Source of the DNA: an uncultured Clostridia bacterium
GTDB lineage: Bacteria > Bacillota > Clostridia > Oscillospirales > Oscillospiraceae
Assembly: GCA_945926565.1 (NCBI GenBank)
Contig: CAMELY010000008.1
Coordinates: 1-22,175 of the forward strand
DNA: 22,175 nucleotides
Direction of reading: 5' to 3'
Positions 1 to 6,491 of the stretch are shown in pieces (position 1 is the stretch's first letter; every line of letters begins with the position of its first letter). The position numbers and the translations under genes were made by a program. The notes under the pieces were generated by a model. That model saw only the letters and a program-made list of their open reading frames with translations, was not told where the DNA came from and made no database searches.

Positions 1-35
1 ATGACACATCTTGAGATACCCAACAATATCTTTAA

Positions 36-161
36 CTAAGGGAAACGGGCCAGGGCTGCCCGGACATCTCCCTCTTTCCCCCCCTTTCCCGGGCACTGGA
101 GCTGGATTTGGACGCCCTCCTGTCCGGCGAACGAAAGGAAAACCGTTTTTTGGAGGGTAAC
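36..161 (+). pseudogene. Remnant of XRE helix-turn-helix domain fused to a superoxide-reductase domain
   Basis: The frame of the following SOR-like gene stays open upstream to the stop at 33-35. From base 42 it reads ETGQGCPDISLFPPLSRALE and then a leucine-rich run ending LLSGERKENRFLEGN. This is what follows the recognition helix and tryptophan in XRE regulators of the 'VSKWE-G-PD-SLL-LS-LG' type. Known Clostridia proteins carry such a domain directly fused to a desulfoferrodoxin-like domain (family knowledge from memory). The first half of the HTH domain is missing: bases 1-40 are AT-rich, contain a stop and encode nothing HTH-like. The gene is therefore either broken here or cut by a contig edge or misassembly. 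Confidence 0.6.
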
Positions 162-512
162 ATGAAAAAGACCAGCTATTACGTCTGTCCGGCGTGCGGC
201 AATCTGGTGCTGGCCGCCGGAAGCGCTCAAATTTCCTGCTGCGGCCGGCGGCTGGAGGCTCTGACGCCCCAGAAGCCGGACGAGGCACATCGTCTGCGCG
301 TGGAGCAGGTGGAGGACGAGTGGTTTCTCACCTCGGAGCACCCCATGACCAAGGAGCACTATCTGTCCTTTGTGGCCCTGGCCGCCGGGGACCGACTCAC
401 CCTGGTCAAAACCTACCCGGAGTGGGAGCTGCAGGTGCGGCTGCCCCGGCGGGTGCACGGGATGCTGCTCTGGTACTGCACCGGGCACGGGCTGTTCCGC
501 CAGCCGCTGTGA
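162..512 (+). CDS. Desulfoferrodoxin/superoxide reductase-like domain protein (C-terminal part of XRE-SOR fusion)
   Basis: The 116-residue product has the desulforedoxin-type zinc/iron cysteines C9, C12, C26 and C27, then the non-haem iron ligand set of superoxide reductase: H43, H60 and H66 in the HPM..EH motif, and C106 with H109 in the CxxHG motif near the end. All expected SOR iron ligands can be placed, so superoxide reduction or oxidant sensing is possible in the cytoplasm. The ATG at 162 has GGAGGG four bases upstream, but those bases also encode the linker of the longer fusion, so internal initiation is uncertain. In intact relatives the iron site probably acts as the redox input for the fused XRE domain (inference). 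Here the DNA-binding half is truncated. A hairpin follows at 551-578. Confidence 0.8.
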   Translation: MKKTSYYVCPACGNLVLAAGSAQISCCGRRLEALTPQKPDEAHRLRVEQVEDEWFLTSEHPMTKEHYLSFVALAAGDRLTLVKTYPEWELQVRLPRRVHGMLLWYCTGHGLFRQPL

Positions 513-522
513 GCGCTTTGTT

Positions 523-551
523 TTGACATCCGCGGAAAAAGCAAGTACAAT
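523..551 (+). promoter_or_regulatory. Sigma-A promoter for the PHP-fumarase pair
   Basis: TTGACA (523-528), a 17-base spacer and TACAAT (546-551) give a near-consensus sigma-A promoter. It lies 50 bases before the PHP gene and just after the SOR stop codon. The last base of the -10 is the first base of the perfect inverted repeat at 551-578, so the predicted start of transcription (about 558) lies inside that repeat. Confidence 0.75.
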
Positions 552-578
552 GGGAGACGAATCCAATTTCGTCTCCCA
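551..578 (+). terminator. Perfect 11-bp inverted repeat; SOR terminator and/or operator
   Basis: TGGGAGACGAA (551-561) is exactly complementary to TTCGTCTCCCA (568-578) across a 6-base loop, followed by the T-rich tract tttgtatttt. This fits an intrinsic terminator for the SOR gene. Because it starts within the -10 of the next promoter and covers its start site, it could equally be an operator for a dimeric repressor. The sequence does not decide between these. Confidence 0.6.
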
Positions 579-601
579 TTTGTATTTTACGAGGTGATCC
601 C

Positions 602-1408
602 ATGCTCGACACCCATCTTCACTCCGACGTCTCCTTTGACGGCCACAGCAGCCGGGCGGAGATGGCACTGGCCTCCAGAGCCGCCGGTGTCACCGGCCTC
701 TGCTTTACCGACCACTACGACGTGGTCAACGAGAAAAATCAGCTGGTTCCGGTCTATGACTGGGCCCCTGCCCGGGCCGCCCAGCAGGCCGCCCGCGCCG
801 CCCTGGGGCCGGACTTCCCTCTGGGTTACGGCCTGGAACTGGGCAACGCCCCCGCCGACTTTTCCGCCGCCGCCAAGGCCCTGGAGGAGCCGGGGCTGGA
901 CTTTGTCCTGGGCTCCATCCACAACGCCGGTCCGTCCCTGGGGTGGCAGGACTATTATTATGTCAACTTCTCCTCTCCGGAGCAGTGCTATCGGTATCTG
1001 GACGACTATTTTACCGGTCTGGAGGCCCTGGTGGCCTGGGGCAATTTTGATTCTCTGGCCCATCTGCCCTATCCCCTGCGGTACATGGCCCAGCGGGACG
1101 GCCAGCCGGTGAGTCTGGAGCCTTACGAGGAGCGGATTCTCGCCCTGCTCCGGGCCCTGATCCGGTCGGGCAAGGCGCTGGAGGTAAACTCCAGCAAGTC
1201 CGAGGTGCTCATGCCGGAATACGGCTGGCTGTTGGAGCGGTACCATGAACTGGGCGGCCGGCTGGTCACCGTGGGCAGCGACGCCCACCGGGCCTCTGAC
1301 GCGGGCAAGGGGTTGCGTCAGGCCTATGCCCTGCTCCGGGCCAAGGGCTTTACCGAGGTCGCATTTTATCAGGGCCGTCAGCCCCGGCTGATGCCCCTCT
1401 CATTCTGA
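602..1408 (+). CDS. PHP-domain phosphatase, histidinol-phosphatase (HisJ/HisK) family
   Basis: The 268-residue protein is a full-length PHP-domain hydrolase, most similar to monofunctional histidinol-phosphate phosphatases. The metal-site motifs are in order: HLH (H5, H7), TDHYD (D37, H38), GLELG (E79), GSIHN (H107), LAHL (H154), LEVN (E194) and GSDAH (D227, H229). These bind a trinuclear metal centre that hydrolyses a phosphate monoester in the cytoplasm. Start ATG 602 is preceded by GAGGTGAT. It is the first gene after the consensus promoter at 523 and is followed 16 bases later by the fumarase gene, so the two are probably co-transcribed. No other histidine genes are nearby, so the true substrate could be another phosphate ester. 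Confidence 0.85.
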   Translation: MLDTHLHSDVSFDGHSSRAEMALASRAAGVTGLCFTDHYDVVNEKNQLVPVYDWAPARAAQQAARAALGPDFPLGYGLELGNAPADFSAAAKALEEPGLDFVLGSIHNAGPSLGWQDYYYVNFSSPEQCYRYLDDYFTGLEALVAWGNFDSLAHLPYPLRYMAQRDGQPVSLEPYEERILALLRALIRSGKALEVNSSKSEVLMPEYGWLLERYHELGGRLVTVGSDAHRASDAGKGLRQAYALLRAKGFTEVAFYQGRQPRLMPLSF

Positions 1409-1424
1409 TACAGGAGGCTTTTCC

Positions 1425-2267
1425 ATGAGAGAGATTTCCTTTGACCGGATCACGCAGACGGTTCGGGATCTGTGTATTCAGGCCAACTGCCAGCTGCCGG
1501 AGGATGTGCGCTGCGCCATCCGGGCCGCTCAGGAGACCGAGGTCTCCCCGGTAGGCCAGTCTATTCTGGGCGACCTGGTGGAGAACTACACCTTTGCCGG
1601 GGAGCGGAACCTCCCCATCTGCCAGGACACCGGCATGGCGGTGGTTTTCTGTGACCTGGGCCAGGAGGCCCATATCACCGGCGGCCTGCTGTCCGACGCT
1701 GTCAACCAGGGCGTATCCCGGGGCTACACTGAGGGCTATCTCCGGTGCAGCGTGGTGGCCGACCCCCTCCGGCGGGTCAACACCGGGGACAACACCCCTG
1801 CCGTCCTCCACCTCCGGCTGGTGGAGGGAGACAAGCTGACCATCACCGTGGCTCCCAAGGGCTTCGGCAGCGAGAATATGGCCAGCCTCACTATGCTCAA
1901 GCCCTCGGTAACCCAAGAGCAGGTGGAGGACAACATTGTGGAGGCGGTCTCCCGGGCAGGCTCCAACCCCTGCCCCCCCATTGTGGTGGGCGTGGGCCTG
2001 GGCGGCGACTTCGAGCTCTCCGCCATTCTGGCCAAGCGGGCCCTGCTCCGGCCTCTGGACGAGGAGAATCCCGACCCCTACTATGCCCAGATGGAACGCC
2101 GGATTCTGGACAAGATCAACCGCCTGGGCATCGGCCCCCAGGGACTGGGGGGTCGCACCACCGCCCTCAAGGTCAGCATCCTGGCCCATCCCACCCACAT
2201 CGCCGGACTGCCCTGCGCCGTCAATATCAACTGCCACGTCACCCGCCACGCCACCGCCGTATTGTAA
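1425..2267 (+). CDS. fumA: Class I (Fe-S) fumarate hydratase, alpha subunit
   Basis: The 280-residue protein matches the alpha subunit (N-terminal half) of oxygen-sensitive class I fumarases, which interconvert fumarate and malate; L(+)-tartrate dehydratase alpha is the main alternative. The three cysteines expected to bind the [4Fe-4S] cluster are visible: C66 in ICQDTG, C183 in SNPCPP and C270 in NINCH. Other family signatures are KGFGSEN (145-151) and GVGLGGDFE (189-197). Start ATG 1425 follows AGGAGG. In two-subunit enzymes a beta-subunit gene normally follows at once. Here it does not: the next gene is the hibernation factor with its own promoter. The partner must be elsewhere if the enzyme is active. 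Confidence 0.88.
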   Translation: MREISFDRITQTVRDLCIQANCQLPEDVRCAIRAAQETEVSPVGQSILGDLVENYTFAGERNLPICQDTGMAVVFCDLGQEAHITGGLLSDAVNQGVSRGYTEGYLRCSVVADPLRRVNTGDNTPAVLHLRLVEGDKLTITVAPKGFGSENMASLTMLKPSVTQEQVEDNIVEAVSRAGSNPCPPIVVGVGLGGDFELSAILAKRALLRPLDEENPDPYYAQMERRILDKINRLGIGPQGLGGRTTALKVSILAHPTHIAGLPCAVNINCHVTRHATAVL

Positions 2268-2291
2268 TTATGTAAATCATTCAGCTCTCCC

Positions 2292-2314
2292 TTTTAGAAT
2301 TGTTTTTTCTAAAA
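2292..2314 (+). terminator. AT-rich 8-bp hairpin after fumarase gene
   Basis: TTTTAGAA (2292-2299) and TTCTAAAA (2307-2314) are perfectly complementary around a 7-base T-rich loop, 25 bases after the fumarase stop codon. The stem is A/T-rich and therefore weak. It may be a weak terminator or an upstream element for the following promoter. Confidence 0.35.
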
Positions 2315-2347
2315 TTTACAGTTTGTACTTTTCCTTTTCGCAGACTG

Positions 2348-2356
2348 TGCTATAAT
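2348..2356 (+). promoter_or_regulatory. Extended -10 promoter of the hibernation factor gene
   Basis: TGCTATAAT is a perfect extended -10 element. No convincing -35 stands at 17 bases, which is usual for extended -10 promoters. The predicted start near 2363 gives a leader of about 50 bases. Confidence 0.7.
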
Positions 2357-2363
2357 AGAGGAA

Positions 2364-2400
2364 GAAGGAGACCATCCTTCGGACAGTCACCAAGGAAGGA
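2364..2400 (+). promoter_or_regulatory. Leader with alternative pairings of the Shine-Dalgarno region
   Basis: TCCTTC (2375-2380) is exactly complementary to GAAGGA at 2364-2369 and also to GAAGGA at 2395-2400, the latter being part of the ribosome-binding site of the hibernation factor gene. The two 6-bp helices exclude each other: one leaves the ribosome-binding site free, the other hides it. The pairing is seen directly; regulation is inferred. Confidence 0.35.
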
Positions 2401-2411
2401 GCTGAATTGCA

Positions 2412-2942
2412 GTGAAATTCGCATTCATCGACAAGAAGTCCCCTCAGCCGGAGAAGATCCTGGCTTATGCCGAGAAAAAGGTGGGCAAGCTGGATCGGTA
2501 CTTCCACGACGACGCTGAGGCCACCGTTCGTTTCCAGGAGAAGAAACGGGGCCAGGTCAAAATTGAGGTCACCGTGCGCACCGGCAGCTCCATCTTCCGG
2601 GCCGAATCCTATTCGGACTCCATGTTTTCCGCCATTGACGCCGCTGTGGACACCATTGAGGGTCAGATCCGCAAGAATAAGACCCGTCTGGCCAAGCGGC
2701 TGAAGAAGGACGCCTTTGCTGAGCTGGCCGCCCCGGCGGGTGAGGAGTCGGAGGACAGCCTGCAGGTGGTGCGGGCCAAGCGGTTCGCTCTGTCCCCCAT
2801 GGGGGTGGAAGAGGCCATTTTGCAGATGAATCTGCTGGGACATACCTTCTTTGCCTTCCGCAACGAGGACGAGCAGGGCGCTTTTTCCGTGGTCTACGCC
2901 CGGGAGGATGGCGGCTACGGCCTGATTGTGGATCAGCAGTGA
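2412..2942 (+). CDS. hpf: Ribosome hibernation promoting factor, long form (HPF/RaiA)
   Basis: The 176-residue protein has the two-domain layout of long-form HPF. Residues 1 to about 100 form the ribosome-binding S30AE fold, with lysine-rich helices such as KNKTRLAKRLKKD. A short acidic linker follows, then the C-terminal dimerisation domain (about 120-176) with the family signature RAKRFALSPMGVEEAILQM and the ending DGGYGLI. In Firmicutes this form joins two 70S ribosomes into inactive 100S particles in stationary phase or stress. The start is GTG 2412, after AAGGAAGGAG with a ten-base spacer; no better start exists. It has its own promoter (2348) and terminator (2993), so it is probably monocistronic. 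Confidence 0.93.
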   Translation: MKFAFIDKKSPQPEKILAYAEKKVGKLDRYFHDDAEATVRFQEKKRGQVKIEVTVRTGSSIFRAESYSDSMFSAIDAAVDTIEGQIRKNKTRLAKRLKKDAFAELAAPAGEESEDSLQVVRAKRFALSPMGVEEAILQMNLLGHTFFAFRNEDEQGAFSVVYAREDGGYGLIVDQQ

Positions 2943-2992
2943 GGGCTGACTCACCCGTGAGAGGGTGGGGATGCTTCTGGATGAGTTGTTGA

Positions 2993-3035
2993 CAAAGTCC
3001 CCGGGGAGGTTTCCCCGGGGACTTTGAGCGTTTTT
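2993..3035 (+). terminator. Strong intrinsic terminator after hpf
   Basis: A 15-bp perfect stem (2993-3007 with 3012-3026), loop ggtt, is followed by gagcg and five T residues. Each arm contains the self-complementary decamer TCCCCGGGGA. Confidence 0.8.
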
Positions 3036-3193
3036 GGGACAGGGCAATGTCAATGCCCTGGTAAGTTGTCGATGGCTGACGGTATGCCCTTTCTGGAACA
3101 GCAGCCGGCCCTCGGAGGTTCCTCCTTCCGTTTGAGAATGCCGCAAAGGGAAGGCAGGCGTGTGCTCCGGTTTTCGACGGGTTTTTGCTGTTT
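3036..3193. other. Intergenic gap between convergent hpf and TagF-like gene
   Basis: No credible gene is seen. There is a 7-bp hairpin (CAGGGCA 3040-3046 with TGCCCTG 3054-3060) without a T-tract on either strand, so no clear terminator for the minus-strand TagF-like gene could be identified. Confidence 0.5.
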
Positions 3194-6100
3194 TTACCAG
3201 TTGCGCCTCATAATCTCCTCGCAGGTGCGCTGGCTGTTGTTGTGATCCAGGTAGGCGTACATATGGGGCCGCATTTCGGCGTATTTCTCCGGCAGCCGGA
3301 AGTCATTTTGGGCGTAGGCCTCCAGCTGGGCCAGCAGCTCTTCCGTGGTCATCACCCGGTCGCCGAAGAGCTCGGTCTCCATGTCAATGTAGGAGCCGGT
3401 GGTCTCGTTGTACTTGTCCACGTCAAACTGATAGAAGAGCACCGGCTTGCCCTGGTAGTACACATCCCAGCAGACGCTGGAGTAATCGGTGACCAGCAGC
3501 TTGCAGCCCATAATCAGCTGGTTCAGAGGCTCGGCGCCGAAGGGGATCATCCGCACCCGGCTGCCGTTGGAGATGGAGAAATTGGACAGATACTCCCGGA
3601 ATTTGGGATGGATATAGAAGTCCAGGTAGAGATCCTGTTCCTCCAGCAGCCGGGCCAGTCTCGCGTCGTTGAGCAGAGACATGTAGTTCCGGTAGTAGTC
3701 GCTGGCCATAAAGACCACGTCGGAGACCTCTTCCAGCCAGTTGCGCCAGGTGGGCATGACCAGGATATGCCGCTCCTTCAGTCCCTTGTCCTCCAACACG
3801 TCCCAACGGGCCAGTCCGGTGATAATGACGTCCTCGGTGGGATAGGCCATCTCGTTGACGATGATGTCGTGCTCCCGCTGGTTGGAGGTGACAAAGAGGT
3901 TGACGGCATTGGTGCCCTTCCGGTAGAATTCCACCCGTTTCAGGGCAATGACGCCATGCTGGAGGAAGACCAGCTTTTTCTGGTTCATGATCCGGGGCAG
4001 AATGATGCTCTCCTTCGCCCGCCAGGCGTAGGCATGGGCCTTGGAGTCGCTGGAGATGAGCAGACGGGCGGCCAGGATATAGACCATGTGCTTCAAGCTC
4101 ATGAACTGGATGACATGATCCTTATAGGGCAGCAGCCGCTCCCGATAGTCCGGCTGCTTTTTATCGATGACAAAGTAGATGTTCCGGTTCATCTTCCGCT
4201 CCATGTCGTTTTCCATGCAGTGGCGGAAGAAATAGAAGCCGTTGTCCTGGGCCATGCAGCAATACTTCTCATAGCAGAGAAAGATGTGCTTTTGCGTCAG
4301 CTGCTTGCGAAACAGCTTGGACAGCACCAGGGCGCAGCGCTCCTTGAGCCGGAAGATCAGGCCGCTGTAGGGGCTGTATTCCTGGCAGACCAGGGCAAAG
4401 CTGTTATCCGCCGTCTGATACAGCGAGACGGACAGATCGCTCCCCTGCTGGTAGCTGCCGGAGAAAATCGTCCGCTCCAGCTGCTTGCGGCGGCGGCGGA
4501 ACTTTTTCTGCGCCCGGCTGTCCTCCGTCCGGAGCATGGGGCGGATCCGGACCATGCGAGGCACTCCATCCTGTCCCTCAAACACTGCCCGGATATCCCA
4601 ATAGAGGGGAATAAACTGCATCTGGGACAGATCGATATCCGCCGTCAGCCAGGTTACCTCCTCCTGCTGATGCACCCGCTTGGCAGGGCAGAAGAAGATC
4701 TGCCGGTCCGGCTCCAGCTTATACCGGTGCGCCAGGGCGATGGAGGTCCACTTTCCCGGCACCGTGTTGGGGCAGCACACCTTGATATGCAGATGGGTGC
4801 CCCGGAGCTGGACCCGCTCGCTGCGGCAGACCAGCTGCCGCTCGTAGCGGCGCATCCGGTCGGCCGTCTGAATCTGGCAGTAGCCGTTGGAAGGGCAGCA
4901 GATCAGGGCCTCCACCGTCTGGTCTCCCAAGGGCACCGAGCCAACCGGCTCGTTATAGGCAAAGGCGTAATTCAGATAGACAGGGTCGGTATCCAGACCC
5001 CGGCGGATGGTCTGCTCCGGAATACGCAGCTGCATATTGTAATAGGCGTCCCCCCGGCGGATGGCCAGAGACAGCTTCCAATAGCTGATCAGGCTGTTTT
5101 GCAGCCCCCCGGCCAGGGCGGACAGATCCGCCGACAGCAGGCTCCGCCCCGCCGTACAGGAGAGCACCTCTACCGGAAAGGTGAGCCAGTTCCCCTTGCA
5201 GACCGCCCGGAGGACAATCTCGTCCTGGGCAGTCAGCTCATAGCCGGGCAGTTCAAACCGCCAGTGCCAGTTCTGTCCGCCCAGATTCCGGATGGCACAG
5301 TGGCCCATCACCGGCAGCAATCCCTGCTCCAGGGCCTGCCGCAGCCCGATCCCATTCAGCCCCGTCTGGCAGACCGGGGGATGCGCTCCCGCCGTCAGCG
5401 TGGGCCGGCACAGGTCGTCCAGCTCCAGATAGCAGCCCCGCTCCCCCTCCCGCCGCAGCGGAGTGCCGTTGGAGAGGACTTCAATCGCCTGATGGATTTT
5501 GGGCGTAATCACCGCCAGCGGCACATGGTAGCGCACCTCGCCCTCTGTGTGGAGGACGCCGGAGAGGGCATACTGGGCACCGTCCATGGGCAGGTCGTCC
5601 AGGCGCAGCGCACCGCAGTACCGGTCCTCCCGGAGCTGGCAGGGCATAAACCGCTCCCCCTCCGCCTCACCGGTGAGCCGGTGGAGGGAAAAGCCCTCCA
5701 GCCCCGGAGCGCCCTCCGGCGCTTTCGCGGCCAGGAGCAGACTTTCCTCTTTGACTGCCATACCCAGCAGGCCGTAGGACATCTGCTGCCAATACCGAAG
5801 ACTCCTGGGCACCATGGACAGCACCAGAGAAATCTTCTTTTTCTCTCGCCGGATAAAGTGAGGCAGCACCTCATAGAGGATCTCGCCCCAATAAAAGCTG
5901 GCCGCCGGACTGCCCCACAAGTCCCGGTCATCAAACAGATAGGGGCACTGGCGGCCCGGCCGGAACCGTGCCGCGGACTGGCTGCTCAGAAGGGGATACT
6001 GCTTCAGTCCCCCCTCCACCCGCTGGGCCAGAAAGGCCAGCAGCGGCCGTTTCTCCTCCGGGTCATAGGCGGCCTCTGCCCCGGAGAGTTCCGCAGTCAG

Positions 6101-6319
6101 CGCGCCGCCCTCCACCTGGGCAGGGACATACCAGTGGCTGGTCTCCGGCCAATTGGAAAACACCAGCACCAGTTCCCCCTGGGGAAAGGCGCCGTTGGTG
6201 CATTGCAGCCGGAGCTGGCCATATTTTGCAGGCAGCAGGGCCACCTTGAGGGGTAGTGCCGTGGAGACCAGCGGCATGTCCTTACCCAACGGCTGCCAAA
6301 GAGCGTTTTGCTGTGACAT
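3194..6319 (-). CDS. CDP-glycerol glycerophosphotransferase (TagF/TarF-like) with long N-terminal region
   Basis: The 1041-residue protein has a C-terminal GlyPT domain (about 650-1041): LQHGV (H788), VTSNQRE, GLARWD, MPTWR, FYIHPKF (H904), VTDYSS (944-948) and YQGKPVLFYQFD. This domain transfers glycerol phosphate (or a related polyol phosphate) from its CDP-activated form onto a growing teichoic-acid-like polymer at the inner membrane face. Residues 1 to about 640 have no DxD glycosyltransferase signature or membrane segment; they look like several beta-rich modules and I do not recognise them. ATG 6319 is preferred because GAGGTG precedes it; ATG 6331 lacks a ribosome-binding site. The gene stands alone with its own promoter, convergent to hpf; no CDP-glycerol synthesis or export genes are adjacent. 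Confidence 0.85.
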   Translation of the reverse strand: MSQQNALWQPLGKDMPLVSTALPLKVALLPAKYGQLRLQCTNGAFPQGELVLVFSNWPETSHWYVPAQVEGGALTAELSGAEAAYDPEEKRPLLAFLAQRVEGGLKQYPLLSSQSAARFRPGRQCPYLFDDRDLWGSPAASFYWGEILYEVLPHFIRREKKKISLVLSMVPRSLRYWQQMSYGLLGMAVKEESLLLAAKAPEGAPGLEGFSLHRLTGEAEGERFMPCQLREDRYCGALRLDDLPMDGAQYALSGVLHTEGEVRYHVPLAVITPKIHQAIEVLSNGTPLRREGERGCYLELDDLCRPTLTAGAHPPVCQTGLNGIGLRQALEQGLLPVMGHCAIRNLGGQNWHWRFELPGYELTAQDEIVLRAVCKGNWLTFPVEVLSCTAGRSLLSADLSALAGGLQNSLISYWKLSLAIRRGDAYYNMQLRIPEQTIRRGLDTDPVYLNYAFAYNEPVGSVPLGDQTVEALICCPSNGYCQIQTADRMRRYERQLVCRSERVQLRGTHLHIKVCCPNTVPGKWTSIALAHRYKLEPDRQIFFCPAKRVHQQEEVTWLTADIDLSQMQFIPLYWDIRAVFEGQDGVPRMVRIRPMLRTEDSRAQKKFRRRRKQLERTIFSGSYQQGSDLSVSLYQTADNSFALVCQEYSPYSGLIFRLKERCALVLSKLFRKQLTQKHIFLCYEKYCCMAQDNGFYFFRHCMENDMERKMNRNIYFVIDKKQPDYRERLLPYKDHVIQFMSLKHMVYILAARLLISSDSKAHAYAWRAKESIILPRIMNQKKLVFLQHGVIALKRVEFYRKGTNAVNLFVTSNQREHDIIVNEMAYPTEDVIITGLARWDVLEDKGLKERHILVMPTWRNWLEEVSDVVFMASDYYRNYMSLLNDARLARLLEEQDLYLDFYIHPKFREYLSNFSISNGSRVRMIPFGAEPLNQLIMGCKLLVTDYSSVCWDVYYQGKPVLFYQFDVDKYNETTGSYIDMETELFGDRVMTTEELLAQLEAYAQNDFRLPEKYAEMRPHMYAYLDHNNSQRTCEEIMRRNW

Positions 6320-6382
6320 AGAGCACCTCATATCAAAACGAGAAACGAAATTTCTTCCAAATGGTAAGATTCACCATGTTGC

Positions 6383-6412
6383 ATTATAGCATATCTGCTC
6401 CGCCCGGCACAA
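6383..6412 (-). promoter_or_regulatory. Extended -10 promoter of the TagF-like gene
   Basis: On the minus strand TTGTGC (6412-6407), 18 bases and TATAAT (6388-6383) are seen, with TGC directly before the -10, giving TGCTATAAT. The leader to the ATG at 6319 would be about 55 bases. Confidence 0.65.
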
Positions 6413-6445
6413 GATACTCCCCAAAATCTCCTCTGTATTGGGTAT

Positions 6446-6476
6446 AAAAATGTCCCGGACGGCAAAGCCGTCCGGG
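6446..6476 (-). terminator. Intrinsic terminator after dacF
   Basis: CCCGGACGGC (6454-6463) pairs perfectly with GCCGTCCGGG (6467-6476) around an AAA loop. On the minus strand the stem is followed by acaTTTTTata, a good intrinsic terminator 16 bases past the dacF stop. It separates dacF from the TagF-like gene. Confidence 0.8.
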
Positions 6477-6491
6477 CTCTGAGACATTATC

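Noticed and set aside
551..578. The palindrome as an inversion site or attachment site
   Set aside because: No second copy was seen in the window and no recombinase gene is present; terminator or operator explains it more simply.
36..668. Minus-strand frame of about 210 codons near the left edge
   Set aside because: It runs across the SOR gene, the palindrome and the PHP start, and has no domain; SOR ligands on the plus strand are decisive.
3040..3060. Hairpin as terminator of the TagF-like gene
   Set aside because: It lies more than 130 bases beyond the stop and has no T-tract on the minus strand.
3185..6256. Open plus-strand frame of about 1023 codons
   Set aside because: It is the antisense shadow of the TagF-like gene, produced by GC-rich third codon positions; its translation is rich in H, Q, L, G and V without any domain, whereas the minus strand has the GlyPT motifs.
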